A stretch of DNA of 64,000 bases from Chitinophaga sp. Ak27 (GTDB lineage Bacteria; Bacteroidota; Bacteroidia; Chitinophagales; Chitinophagaceae), in contig NZ_JABAOB010000002.1 in NCBI RefSeq assembly GCF_012726295.1, positions 868,001-932,000 of the forward strand, read 5' to 3'. Shown here one piece after another: positions 7,734-16,659 of the stretch. Each line of letters begins with the position of its first letter. The first letter of the stretch is position 1. Made by a program: the position numbers and the translations under genes. Under the pieces are notes generated by a model. That model made no database searches and was not told the DNA's origin. It saw nothing but the letters and a program-made list of their open reading frames with translations.

Positions 7734-8602
7734 GCCTGGATTTCTTTTTTATAATCCCTGGGTGTTTTCCCTTTTAGCCTTTTGAAGAAGCGATTAAAAT
7801 GGGTGATATTGCGATACCCGCATTTGTCCGATAGTTCGGCCATCGATATTTCTTTCTCCTGTAATAGCCGGCAGGCATAACCAATTCGCAGCTCATTCAC
7901 AAAATGGGTAAATGATTTTTGGGTGCGACTTTTGAAAAACCGGCAAAAGGAGTGTACGTTGATGCCCGCTACCGCCGCTATTTCCGACAGGGGTATATCT
8001 CTCCTGAAATGACGGAAAATGTACTGGAATACATCATTCATGCGGGACTGGTCTTTGTCGTTGTACAGGTTTACATAGTTGCTGCCAGCCAGTAACCGGT
8101 ATGATTTGGTATCCATCATTTTTTGCAGCAGGGTCATAAAGGAGATGGTTTTTTGAAGCTCGCCTTCCTGCAGCATATTTTGCATCAGGGCCAGTATTTC
8201 CGCTTTGGCCCTGCCCTGGAACTGGATGCCCCGTTGGGCCTTTTTTAGCCAGTTTTTAACGGCCGTAACGTTCATAAAAGGCGCCAGGTGCTCGAGGAGC
8301 TGATCCGGCGAAATATAGAGCGCCAGCGACCTTGCCTGCAATTTATCTGTTCCTTCAAAATATTTTTGTTCGTTATGCCATACATGCGGTGTTCCTGAAC
8401 CGACAAAAATCATTTCCCCGCTATCAAAATATTCGACGTTGTCGCCAATAATACGGCGTCCCGCACTCTCCACCACATATACCAGCTGGCATTCCTGGTG
8501 AAAATGGAACTCGGTAGAAAAGTATGGCTGCGTAATTTCTTTGATCAGAAATACTTTCTGTGCAAGGGCTTTATCGCCCGGTATAGCAAAAACTGGCTTC
8601 AT
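7721..8602 (-). CDS. AraC family transcriptional regulator, cupin sensor domain
   Basis: 293 residues. The N-terminal half is a cupin-type sensor (EFHFHQECQLVYVVESAGRR and GEMIFVGSGTPHVW, with the HxH and PH elements). The C-terminal ~100 residues hold the two AraC helix-turn-helix motifs: IPLSEIAAVAGINVHSFCRF and ISMAELSDKCGYRNITHFNR, followed by FKRLKGKTPRDYK. It is divergent from the fucose-type operon starting at 8759, so it probably senses a sugar and activates that operon. Length and layout are standard for cupin-AraC regulators of Bacteroidota carbohydrate loci. Confidence 0.92.
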   Translation of the reverse strand: MKPVFAIPGDKALAQKVFLIKEITQPYFSTEFHFHQECQLVYVVESAGRRIIGDNVEYFDSGEMIFVGSGTPHVWHNEQKYFEGTDKLQARSLALYISPDQLLEHLAPFMNVTAVKNWLKKAQRGIQFQGRAKAEILALMQNMLQEGELQKTISFMTLLQKMMDTKSYRLLAGSNYVNLYNDKDQSRMNDVFQYIFRHFRRDIPLSEIAAVAGINVHSFCRFFKSRTQKSFTHFVNELRIGYACRLLQEKEISMAELSDKCGYRNITHFNRFFKRLKGKTPRDYKKEIQAEGY

Positions 8603-8694
8603 ATTGTCATGTAAAAATAGATAATTTAGATAATAAAGTCAAAATAGTGTTTATTTAAGTCAATTAGGCCGGGACAAGTTGCCGTTTCACACGC

Positions 8695-8702
8695 TAATTT
8701 TG
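8695..8702 (+). promoter_or_regulatory. putative -7 promoter element of the fucose-type operon
   Basis: TAATTTTG fits the Bacteroidota TAnnTTTG -7 consensus, 56 bp before the SDR start. The only TTG upstream lies 13 bp away, shorter than the usual spacing, so an activator (the adjacent AraC protein) may be needed. Supported by position and consensus only. Confidence 0.4.
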
Positions 8703-8758
8703 AATCATCCGGCGGCGTATATTTAGTGCCTGTATTTTCCACTGCTATAATCGGAGTT

Positions 8759-9505
8759 ATGATACTGAAGAATAAAATAATTGTGATCACCGGCGGTACG
8801 GCGGGTATCGGCGAAGCCTGTGTACAGGCCTATATCCGGGAAGGAGCTACCGTGGCGGTGATCGACAAAACACCGGCTACGCTGCCGGCACCCCATCTTT
8901 TCCTGCTGGCCAACCTAAACGAAGGCAGCGCTATTCAGCAGGCCATCACTACTATCCTGCAAACGTATGGCCGCATCGACGCCATCCACAACAATGCCGG
9001 TATTGCAAGCCCGTCGAAACCCCTGCATGAAACCACAGATGCAGAGTGGGAGCAGGTGATGAATGTGAATGTAAGAGGCATTTATTATACCACCCGCTAT
9101 GGTATTGAAGCACTGAAAGCCTCCAGGGGCTGCATGCTCAACACCAGCAGTATGGTGGGCGAAATAGGGCAGGAAAATCATGCCGCCTACGCCGGCAGCA
9201 AAGGAGCGGTGAATGCCCTGACCAAAGCCATGGCACTAGATTATGCTAAAGACGGGGTTCGGGTAAACGCGGTGGCGCCCGCCGGCGTATGGACTCCTAT
9301 GCTGCGGCAATGGAGCCAGGAACAAGCCAATCCAGGCGACATAGAACGGTATCTCAATAACATACATGCACTCGGCTATTGCCCGGAAGCACCGGTTATC
9401 GCCGACGTATGTGCGTTCCTGTTATCTGACAACGCGTGCTTTATTACCGGCGCCATTATGCCGGTAAGTGGCGGCGCAGAACTAGGTTATAAGCACTCAC
9501 TATAA
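8759..9505 (+). CDS. SDR family NAD(P)-dependent oxidoreductase, candidate L-fucose dehydrogenase
   Basis: 248 residues from ATG 8759, preceded by GGAGTT; a GTG at 8726 would add 11 residues before the Rossmann fold. Classical short-chain dehydrogenase motifs: TGGTAGIGE (cofactor loop, about residue 10), NNAG (about residue 80), catalytic Ser in NTSSMVGE and YAGSK (Tyr and Lys). It ends with GGAELGYKHSL. The operon continues with a GH29 fucosidase, an L-fuconate-dehydratase-like enzyme and a symporter. Within the non-phosphorylative L-fucose pathway the missing first step is oxidation of L-fucose to the lactone, which an SDR performs in known systems. That assignment is inferred from context; the SDR family itself is certain. 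Confidence 0.88.
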   Translation: MILKNKIIVITGGTAGIGEACVQAYIREGATVAVIDKTPATLPAPHLFLLANLNEGSAIQQAITTILQTYGRIDAIHNNAGIASPSKPLHETTDAEWEQVMNVNVRGIYYTTRYGIEALKASRGCMLNTSSMVGEIGQENHAAYAGSKGAVNALTKAMALDYAKDGVRVNAVAPAGVWTPMLRQWSQEQANPGDIERYLNNIHALGYCPEAPVIADVCAFLLSDNACFITGAIMPVSGGAELGYKHSL

Positions 9506-9520
9506 AATATCTTTTCAATA

Positions 9521-10846
9521 ATGAAGAAAGTAATCACGTTATGTTTGCTGCTATGGGCGGCCGCTGGCCACGCGCAAACCAATGCACAACTGGACCCGAA
9601 AGTACTGACCACCAAAGCGGTGATGGACCAATTCATGAGTCTGCGTTTCGGTATGTTTATCCACTGGGGACCGGTAAGCCTGCGCGGCACTGAAATAGGC
9701 TGGTCCAGGCACGTCCAGGTACCGGCAGCTGATTACGATACCTTATACCGGGCATTTAATCCTACTGAATTTAACGCCGATGAATGGGTGAAAACCGCCA
9801 GTGATGCGGGTATGAAATACCTGACCATCACCGCAAAACATCACGATGGATTTTGCCTGTGGCCGTCTGCCTATACCAACTATAACATCATGGCTACCCC
9901 CTTTAAGAAAGATGTAGTAGGATTGCTGGCCAAAGCCTGTAAGAAATATCATATCAAATTCTGTATTTACTACTCTGTGCTGGATTGGCATCACCCCGAT
10001 TATCCAATCGATAATCCAAATGATACGGTGAACGGTATCCGCAAAAACGCCCATATGGAAAAGTATGTGGCCTATATGAAAAACCAGCTGGCAGAGCTGA
10101 TTAAAAAATATGATCCGTATATGCTGTGGTTCGATGGTCCCTGGGAAAAGCCCTGGACACCAGCAATGGCGCTCGATATGTACGCCTATCTCAAAACACA
10201 GAAAAAAGATATTATTATCAACAACCGCTTAGGTAAAGCTTTTTCCGGAACCGGGGCAGATGGTACGCCGCATTTCCTGGGGGATTATGATACCCCGGAA
10301 CAACGTATCGGCGATCTGAACATGCACACGCCGTGGGAAACCTGTATGACTATCTGCGAACAATGGGCCTGGAAACCCAACGATAAAATGAAATCATTGG
10401 CTACCTGTATCCATACCCTGGCGAAGGTGGCCGGAGGCAATGGTAACCTGTTGTTCAATGTAGGCCCCCGTCCCGATGGTTTGATGGAGCCGGAACAGGT
10501 AGCGCGTTTGAAGGAAATGGGCAGCTGGCTGCGTCAATATGGTGCTGCCATTTACAATACCCATGGCGGTCCCTGGTATCCCAACCAGCATTTTGCAGCC
10601 ACCCGTAGCGGCAATAAAATCTATGTACATGTGCTGGAGGCGCCAGGGCAAACCCTCAACCTGCCTGCTTTGCCGGATGTGAAAATTACCAAAGCCTACA
10701 TCATGAAAGGGGCTGCGGTAGCCATACAGCAGTCCGCCCAGTATATTACGCTGACCTTGCCGGCGACCTTACCGGATACCAATGATACCGTGATTGTATT
10801 AGAAACAGATAAACCTTCGATGAGTATTGCCCCGATAAAAATATAG
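9521..10846 (+). CDS. alpha-L-fucosidase, GH29 family
   Basis: 441 residues with a signal peptide (KKVITLCLLLWAAAGHAQ). GH29 features: RFGMFIHWGPVSLRG near residue 45, YLTITAKHHDGFCLWPS (the HHDGF block), IKFCIYYSVLDWH, and LWFDGPWEKPW, where the Asp of WFDG is the expected catalytic nucleophile. NGNLLFNVGPRPDG is another typical family block. The enzyme releases L-fucose from fucosylated glycans, probably in the periplasm. It sits 15 bp after the SDR gene and 7 bp before the fuconate-dehydratase-like gene, consistent with release followed by catabolism of L-fucose. Confidence 0.93.
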   Translation: MKKVITLCLLLWAAAGHAQTNAQLDPKVLTTKAVMDQFMSLRFGMFIHWGPVSLRGTEIGWSRHVQVPAADYDTLYRAFNPTEFNADEWVKTASDAGMKYLTITAKHHDGFCLWPSAYTNYNIMATPFKKDVVGLLAKACKKYHIKFCIYYSVLDWHHPDYPIDNPNDTVNGIRKNAHMEKYVAYMKNQLAELIKKYDPYMLWFDGPWEKPWTPAMALDMYAYLKTQKKDIIINNRLGKAFSGTGADGTPHFLGDYDTPEQRIGDLNMHTPWETCMTICEQWAWKPNDKMKSLATCIHTLAKVAGGNGNLLFNVGPRPDGLMEPEQVARLKEMGSWLRQYGAAIYNTHGGPWYPNQHFAATRSGNKIYVHVLEAPGQTLNLPALPDVKITKAYIMKGAAVAIQQSAQYITLTLPATLPDTNDTVIVLETDKPSMSIAPIKI

Positions 10847-10853
10847 TGAACAC

Positions 10854-12095
10854 ATGATTCGAAAAATAGTTGTTAAAGACGCCCGGTTCCCGCTAACGAA
10901 TGGAGCTGGCAGCGATGCTGTGCACCAGCAGCCCGTATATTCTTACACGGTGGCCTGTATATACGATGATAAAGGTAACTGCGGCACTGGGCTGGCCTTC
11001 ACGCTGGGGGCAGGGAATGAGCTGGTATGCGCAGCAGCCAGGTTCTACGGAGAACAGTTAATTGGTAAGGAACTAAACGAAGTGATGGCCACCTTCGGCG
11101 ACTGGTTTAAGCAACGGGCAGATGAACAGCAGTTCCGGTGGCTGGGGCCACACAAGGGAGTAGTACACCTGGCGCTGGCAGCGGTTACCAATGCCTGTTA
11201 CGATTTATGGGCACGGCAGCAGCAGGTGCCTTTATGGAAGTTGCTGTTGGATCTGAGCCCTGAGCAGGTGGTTAACACCCTGGATCTTTCCTATCTGGAA
11301 GAGGTATTGCCCCGTGAAGAAGCGTTGACGCTGCTCACGGACATGCAGGCTTCACGGCAGGAACGGGAAAGGATTTTGCGTACAGGTTACCCGGCCTACG
11401 ATACCTCGGCCGGCTGGTTTAATTATTCCGATGACCAGCTGGAAGCCAATTGCCGGCGCGCGCTAGACAACGGCTTTAAAGCGCTGAAGTTAAAGGTAGG
11501 CGCTAAAAATCCGGACACGGATATACGAAGAGCCCATATCGTAAGAAATACAGTGGGCGCGGATATCAAGGTAATGGTAGATGCCAACCAGCAATGGAAT
11601 CTTCCGCAGGCCATTGCCATTGGCAAGCGGCTGGCGGATATAAATCCCTATTGGATAGAAGAACCTACGCATCCCGATGATGTGCTGGCCCATCAAACGC
11701 TGGCCGCGGCCTTGCAGCCATTGAAGCTGGCATTGGGAGAGCATGTACCCAATAAGGTGATATTTAAAAATTACCTGCAAACAGGGTGCGCCGGCTTTAT
11801 ACAGGTAGATGCCGTGCGGGTAGGGGGCGTGAGTGAGTTTATTACGGTCAGCCTCCTCTGCAAGAAGTATGGTGTGCCGGTAGTGCCGCACGTAGGTGAT
11901 ATGGGGCAGCTGCATCAGCACCTGGTATTGTTCAATCATATTGCCATGGGGCATGAAGCATTGTTCCTGGAGCATATTCCACATTTGCGGGCACATTTCG
12001 CAGAACCGGCCAACATCACCGGCGGGTTTTACCACACGCCAGAAAGGCCGGGTAGCAGCTGTGATCTGTTGGCACTTAATACGTTTGCCGGATGA
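10854..12095 (+). CDS. enolase-superfamily dehydratase, L-fuconate dehydratase-like
   Basis: 413 residues of the mandelate racemase/muconate lactonising group. The N-terminal capping domain includes LGPHKGVVHLALAAVTNACYDLWA, and the middle RTGYPAYDTSAGWFNY segment closely resembles L-fuconate dehydratases. Catalytic features in the barrel: LKLKVG (KxK base), VMVDANQQW (metal Asp), YWIEEPTHPDD (metal Glu), LALGEHVPN (metal Glu) and VPVVPHVGDMGQL (His). These enzymes dehydrate L-fuconate to 2-keto-3-deoxy-L-fuconate. The position right after a GH29 fucosidase supports this. Its stop overlaps the symporter start by 4 bp (ATGA at 12092). No downstream aldolase or second dehydrogenase is in the operon. 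Confidence 0.88.
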   Translation: MIRKIVVKDARFPLTNGAGSDAVHQQPVYSYTVACIYDDKGNCGTGLAFTLGAGNELVCAAARFYGEQLIGKELNEVMATFGDWFKQRADEQQFRWLGPHKGVVHLALAAVTNACYDLWARQQQVPLWKLLLDLSPEQVVNTLDLSYLEEVLPREEALTLLTDMQASRQERERILRTGYPAYDTSAGWFNYSDDQLEANCRRALDNGFKALKLKVGAKNPDTDIRRAHIVRNTVGADIKVMVDANQQWNLPQAIAIGKRLADINPYWIEEPTHPDDVLAHQTLAAALQPLKLALGEHVPNKVIFKNYLQTGCAGFIQVDAVRVGGVSEFITVSLLCKKYGVPVVPHVGDMGQLHQHLVLFNHIAMGHEALFLEHIPHLRAHFAEPANITGGFYHTPERPGSSCDLLALNTFAG

Positions 12096-13726
12096 TTACC
12101 ACTTTAGATACCATTATCACTATTGGCTACATTGCCTTTATCGTATGGCTGGGCTTCCGGGCGGGAATGGCAGGGAAGCAGGGCGGCAATGCAGCAGGAG
12201 AGTACTTTCTGGCGGGCAAATCGTTACGCTGGCCGGTGATTGGCATGGCGCTCTTTGCCACCAATATTTCCTGCCTGCACCTGGTTAGCCTGGCCCAGAG
12301 CGGGTTTGATACCGGCCTGATAACGGGCAACTATGAATGGATGTCGGCCTTTACGCTGATCCTGTTGGCGCTGTTTTTTATTCCTTTTTATATACGTTCC
12401 GGTATTGCTACATTGCCTGATTTCCTGGAGCGCCGCTATAACCGGGCCTGCCGCGATTGGCTGGCTATCGTGTCGGTGGTATCGGCAGTGGTTATTCACA
12501 TTGCTTTTTCGTTCCTGGCCGGTGGTATTGTGCTGGAAACATTGTTCGGTATCAACATGTTTACCAGCATTATCGTGATTGCTATTATTACCGGCGCCTA
12601 TACAATTATGGGCGGGCTAAGGGCAGTAGTGGTCACGGAGTCGGTACAAACCATAGTATTGCTGTCAGGCGCAGTGATTATTACGGTACTGTCGTGGTGG
12701 AAGGTAGGAGGCTGGCAGCCCGTACTACAGGTATTGCAACAAGACGACGGTATGGGAAAGTTATCGATGCTGCATGGTAGTAACGATCCCAGTGGTCTCC
12801 CCTGGTATGCCATCTTCCTGGGATACCCGGTGATTGGCATCTGGTATTGGTGTGCAGATCAAACCATTGTACAACGGGTACTGGGGGCCAGGGATGAAAA
12901 TCATGCAAAGGCAGGCGCTTTGTTCTGCGGGTTTATCAAAATGTTGCCGGTATTTATTTTTATCCTTCCCGGACTGCTGGCCTATGTATTATACCGGCAG
13001 GGACAACTGGATCTGAGCGCCCTGAGGGCAGCAGATGGGGTGATGCATACGAAGGGGATTTATTCGCTGATGATTACGCAACTGGTGCCACCAGGATTGG
13101 TAGGTGTGCTGGTGGCGGCGCTGTTATCGGGACTGATGAGCCAGATTTCCGGCGCGCTTAATTCTATTGCAACGTTGGTAAGTTATGATTTGTATAAACG
13201 GTATCGCCCCGAGGCGGCCGATAAGCAACTGGTGAAAATAGGCCGCTGGGCGGCAGCAATAGCGCTGGCGTTATCGTTGGCATTGCTACCGCTGCTCAAC
13301 AGGTATGAGAGCCTTTTTCATGGTATCAATGATGTGATTTCACATATTGCGCCGCCCATCACTTGCGTATTTTTGCTCGGTATCTTCTGGCGCAAGGCTT
13401 CGGCGAAGTCCGCGCAATATACCTTGTGGATCGGATCTGCCCTGGGAGCAGGCGTATATGCCGTGGGTAAATTAGTGCCGGGTGGATTTATCAGCCAGGT
13501 GCCGCCGCTGATGATGGCGTTTTATCTTTTTATAGCCTGTGCGGTTTGCCAGGTAGCGCTATCATTCCTGTTCCCTGTGCAGGAGACGGCCGGAAGCGAA
13601 CGCCTGTATTGGAAAAGCCCGTTGGAGCCGCTGCAATTGAAAGGATGGCCCGGGTTGGCAGATTACCGCGTACAGTCGGTACTGTTACTATCGGTGATGG
13701 CTATACTATATTGGTGCTTCCGGTAA
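12092..13726 (+). CDS. sodium:solute symporter (SSS/SGLT family), probable fucose or related sugar importer
   Basis: 544 residues, about 13-14 hydrophobic segments. It starts with IITIGYIAFIVWLGFRAG and carries SSS signatures: GEYFLAGKSLRWPVIGMALFATNIS, FIPFYIRSGIATLPDFLERRYN, the GGLRAVVVTESVQTIVL segment, and LSGLMSQISGALNSIATLVSYDLY with the Na+-site Ser residues. It is translationally coupled to the dehydratase gene by an ATGA overlap. As the last gene of a fucosidase operon it most likely brings L-fucose or a fucoside across the inner membrane with Na+. A strong terminator follows at 13735. Confidence 0.9.
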   Translation: MITTLDTIITIGYIAFIVWLGFRAGMAGKQGGNAAGEYFLAGKSLRWPVIGMALFATNISCLHLVSLAQSGFDTGLITGNYEWMSAFTLILLALFFIPFYIRSGIATLPDFLERRYNRACRDWLAIVSVVSAVVIHIAFSFLAGGIVLETLFGINMFTSIIVIAIITGAYTIMGGLRAVVVTESVQTIVLLSGAVIITVLSWWKVGGWQPVLQVLQQDDGMGKLSMLHGSNDPSGLPWYAIFLGYPVIGIWYWCADQTIVQRVLGARDENHAKAGALFCGFIKMLPVFIFILPGLLAYVLYRQGQLDLSALRAADGVMHTKGIYSLMITQLVPPGLVGVLVAALLSGLMSQISGALNSIATLVSYDLYKRYRPEAADKQLVKIGRWAAAIALALSLALLPLLNRYESLFHGINDVISHIAPPITCVFLLGIFWRKASAKSAQYTLWIGSALGAGVYAVGKLVPGGFISQVPPLMMAFYLFIACAVCQVALSFLFPVQETAGSERLYWKSPLEPLQLKGWPGLADYRVQSVLLLSVMAILYWCFR

Positions 13727-13734
13727 AATGCAAA

Positions 13735-13767
13735 AGAGGCGGATCAATTTGATCCGCCTCTCTTTTT
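13735..13767. terminator. bidirectional intrinsic terminator
   Basis: A 13-bp stem (AGAGGCGGATCAA at 13735-13747 with its complement at 13749-13761) is followed by a T-run. It lies between the convergent symporter and fabI genes and has an A-run on the other side, so it can serve both directions. Confidence 0.92.
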
Positions 13768-13776
13768 GCTATATTT

Positions 13777-14589
13777 TTATTTGGACATCTGTGCAATCAC
13801 AGCTTCTGTAACCCCGGTACTGGAGAAGCCTCCGTCGTGAAACAGGTTTTGCATGGTGACCATGCGCGTGTAGTCTGAAAATAAGCTCACAGCAAATTCC
13901 GCACACTGGTCGGCGCTGGCATTACCCAGTGGCGACATCTTTTCTGAATACGCCACAAAGCCGTCAAATCCGCCAATGCCTTGTCCGGCAGTCGTCATGG
14001 TGGGGGACTGTGAGATGGTATTAATGCGTACTTTTTTCTTCATGCCATATTGGTAGCCAAAGCTGCGGGTAATGCTTTCCAGCATCGCTTTGATATCCGC
14101 CATTTCATTGTAGTTGGGAAATGCCAGGTGTGCGGCGATAAAAGTCAGCGCCACCACCGATCCCCACTCATTGATGGCGTCGTGCTTCATAGCAGTTTGC
14201 AGGATCCGGTGGAGGCTCATCCCTGAAATATCCACCGACTTATGCATGTAGTCATAGTTCAGGTTCGTATAATCGTTGCCCTTACGAACGTTTACGCTCA
14301 TCCCGATGGAGTGCAGGATGAAATCTACGCCACCGCCAAAGTGTTCTTTGGTTTTGGTAAATAGATTGTCGAGATCGTCCATGTTGGTAACATCCGCGGG
14401 AATTACGGGGGCATTGCATTGTTGCGCCAGTGCATTGATTTCCCCCATGCGGACGGCCACCGGTGCATTGGTTAACACGATTTCCGCACCTTCTGCCACG
14501 CAGCGAAGAGCTGTTTTCCAGGCAATGGATTTTTCATCCAGGGCGCCGAAAATAATTCCTTTTTTACCTTTTAATAAATTGTGGGACAT
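13777..14589 (-). CDS. fabI: enoyl-[acyl-carrier-protein] reductase [NADH]
   Basis: 270 residues, normal for FabI. It catalyses the last reduction of each fatty-acid elongation cycle. The N-terminus LLKGKKGIIFGALDEKSIAW carries the FabI-specific cofactor loop. FILHSIGMSVN is the substrate-side strand, and the active site has NYNEMADIKAML, giving the catalytic Tyr-x6-Lys pair. RINTISQSPTMTTAGQGIGGF is the substrate-binding loop. The position of the first Tyr of the Y-x6-Y-x6-K signature seems to be Phe here (LTFIAAH), as in the mycobacterial InhA relatives. Monocistronic, with its own terminator at the 3' side. Confidence 0.95.
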   Translation of the reverse strand: MSHNLLKGKKGIIFGALDEKSIAWKTALRCVAEGAEIVLTNAPVAVRMGEINALAQQCNAPVIPADVTNMDDLDNLFTKTKEHFGGGVDFILHSIGMSVNVRKGNDYTNLNYDYMHKSVDISGMSLHRILQTAMKHDAINEWGSVVALTFIAAHLAFPNYNEMADIKAMLESITRSFGYQYGMKKKVRINTISQSPTMTTAGQGIGGFDGFVAYSEKMSPLGNASADQCAEFAVSLFSDYTRMVTMQNLFHDGGFSSTGVTEAVIAQMSK

Positions 14590-14700
14590 GACCAGATTTT
14601 AGTGTACGAGATATAATTACTACAGGGTTTAAATGTAGCCTAATTATACTTGCAGGTATCGTGGCGCCACAAATTTTAACATTTTGTGAGAAGGGTGGGG

Positions 14701-15378
14701 TTAATGTCCCATTTGTTGCTTCAGGTTCATTTGTAGTTGCCATAGCTCTTCCACGGGGACTGCTTTTCTGCTGACAGCATTGATATCTTTTCCTTCTTTG
14801 GAAAACAGGAAGGGATAGCTGCTGAAAGCCTGCGTGCCGTTTATTTTTGCTACGTCATTTTCCCAGCCCTGCCAGCGGAATGCCTCATAGAAGCCTGCAA
14901 TATCGCCGGTGCAGCAGAAGCTGATAAAGTCGCTGTAGCTGATTTCCATATTTTCCCATTCCAGCGTATCAGGGGCAAAGTAGAAAACGCTGCCAATGCC
15001 TTCCTGTGGCGCCAATGTACCGTTGTTAATCGCAAAGAATCCCCCGATTACATCATCGGCAATCAGCAGGAAGCCTGGTTGCTCACCGCTTTGGGTAAAT
15101 GATTTGCCTTCATTCCACCCTGGCAGGGTGCGGTCCAGTTTTGCATGGCCGGAGCCCAATACCCTTATCCAGCCATGATCAACGAGTAGTCCCCCGGTTT
15201 CATAAATAATAGCGCCCATTGGTGAGCGGGTAGTTACCTGCGTTTGATATAAAGCCTGTTCGGCGCGGGCCTGTTCCTTCGGAAGAATGTCAATAGGATT
15301 GCTACCTGCGTTAATCCATTCCTGCACCAGGTCCCAGCCAGGTTCTTTCGTATTAATCAATTCATTCAGCGTTCTCAT
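14701..15378 (-). CDS. DUF2625-type protein
   Basis: 225 residues, no signal peptide or membrane segment. The N-terminus RTLNELINTKEPGWDLVQEW and the central block QVTTRSPMGAIIYETGGLLV followed by DHGWIRVLGSGH match my memory of the DUF2625 family, whose function is not known to me. The C-terminus has WENMEISYSDFISFCCTGDI and FRWQGWEND. It lies 111 bp upstream of fabI on the same strand and may or may not share its transcript. Nothing in the sequence gives a catalytic clue. Confidence 0.75.
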   Translation of the reverse strand: MRTLNELINTKEPGWDLVQEWINAGSNPIDILPKEQARAEQALYQTQVTTRSPMGAIIYETGGLLVDHGWIRVLGSGHAKLDRTLPGWNEGKSFTQSGEQPGFLLIADDVIGGFFAINNGTLAPQEGIGSVFYFAPDTLEWENMEISYSDFISFCCTGDIAGFYEAFRWQGWENDVAKINGTQAFSSYPFLFSKEGKDINAVSRKAVPVEELWQLQMNLKQQMGH

Positions 15379-15446
15379 GGTTGCAAGTTAAATAAAAACC
15401 GGAAGTGGGATTTAAGCAGACGATCTTTTAATAGGGAAATAATAAA

Positions 15447-15472
15447 AAGGCCGGTCTAAAAAGACCAGCCTT
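15447..15472 (-). terminator. intrinsic terminator of the sigma/SusCD/TlpA operon
   Basis: AAGGC-C-GGTCT (15447-15457) pairs with AGACC-A-GCCTT (15462-15472) around an AAAA loop. On the minus strand the hairpin is followed by TTTTTATTATTT. It lies 37 bp past the stop of the TlpA-like gene. Confidence 0.85.
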
Positions 15473-15508
15473 AAAATTTATTTTTATAGTTTTTTTGTTA
15501 ATCACCAA

Positions 15509-16642
15509 TCACAATCCCAGCTCCTCCAGCTTCTTGTCCAATGCGTCGCCGCGCAGGTTCCTCGCTACAATTTTACCGGTGGGGTCCAGCAGGAAGTTTT
15601 GCGGAACGGCGCGTACGCCGTATAACTTCGCTACTTCGTTATCCCAGAATTTGAGGTCGGACACATGCGTCCAGGTAAGCTGGTCGGCGTGGATGGCTTT
15701 CAGCCAGGCGTCACGTCCGTTTGGTTGATCGAGCGATACACCCAGGATGGTGAATTGTTTGTCCTTGTATTTGTTGAAGGCGGCTACTACATGCGGATTT
15801 TCTGCGCGGCAGGGGCCACACCAGCTGGCCCAGAAATCCACCAGTACGTATTTGCCGCGGAAGTCGGCCAGGCTGATGGGCTTGCCCAGGGTATCGTTTT
15901 GGGTAAATGCCGGTGCGATAGCGCCGACAGCGGTTTGTTTCCAGCTATTGATAATACTGGCTACTTCTTTTCCTTTTTTGCTGTCTTTTACTGCCGGAGA
16001 CAGACTATTAAAAGCGGTGGCTATTTCATCTATATCTTCCGGGACGGAGCCGGCGAAACTCTGCAATGCATCCAGGCTCACAGGCGATTTGGGGTTGCCG
16101 GTGATGAAGGTTTTGTAGATGTTCCTTTCAGCTGCACGGATGGCCTTACCTTTTTCATCATAAGATTTTTTGAAGGCTTCTGATTTGCGGGTTTCATCGC
16201 TGGCGGCAAGGTAGTCGGTCATGAGCTGGTCCCTTTGTTCGGTAGCGCTTTTCAGCTTTGCTTGTAAACGTTGCTGATCGTCGTTCAGGCGGGAGCCTTT
16301 CACTACTGCGTTGTATACGGAGTCTTTAGCGCTCAGCGTAATGGTGCCTTTCTCAAGGTATACTGCCAGCAAATCTGATTTGTACGACATCATCCTGGTG
16401 GGAGCCGTATGGCGCAGCACCAGCGTGGCTTTTACCGGATCGGTCACTTTGCCTTTGAATTCAAAAGCGCCCTGGGTTAAGGTGGCAGAATCCCTGACTG
16501 TTTCTCCGTTGGCACGGTAGGTAAGAAACAATTTAGCGGGTTCATTCAGCGTGCCTATTTTTCCTTTCAATATAAAGTTGCCTTCCTGGGCGAAAAGCGA
16601 AGCAGGCAATACGGCCAGCATAGCTACAAAGATGTGTTTCAT
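15509..16642 (-). CDS. TlpA-like thioredoxin-fold protein with N-terminal DUF4369-like domain, secreted
   Basis: 377 residues from ATG 16642; a longer frame to 16693 would overlap susD and lacks a signal peptide at its start. The signal peptide KHIFVAMLAVLPASLFAQ is followed by a beta-rich domain (FILKGKIGTLNEPAKLFLTY) typical of DUF4369, a helical linker, and a C-terminal thioredoxin domain with VLVDFWASWCGPCRAENP (CxxC) and AVPQNFLLDPTGKIV (cis-Pro). Such proteins act as extracytoplasmic thiol-disulfide reductases. It is 17 bp downstream of susD in the ECF/FecR-controlled operon, an arrangement common in Bacteroidota whose substrate is generally unknown. Confidence 0.92.
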   Translation of the reverse strand: MKHIFVAMLAVLPASLFAQEGNFILKGKIGTLNEPAKLFLTYRANGETVRDSATLTQGAFEFKGKVTDPVKATLVLRHTAPTRMMSYKSDLLAVYLEKGTITLSAKDSVYNAVVKGSRLNDDQQRLQAKLKSATEQRDQLMTDYLAASDETRKSEAFKKSYDEKGKAIRAAERNIYKTFITGNPKSPVSLDALQSFAGSVPEDIDEIATAFNSLSPAVKDSKKGKEVASIINSWKQTAVGAIAPAFTQNDTLGKPISLADFRGKYVLVDFWASWCGPCRAENPHVVAAFNKYKDKQFTILGVSLDQPNGRDAWLKAIHADQLTWTHVSDLKFWDNEVAKLYGVRAVPQNFLLDPTGKIVARNLRGDALDKKLEELGL

Positions 16643-16659
16643 ATTGGATTTGTTTTTGA

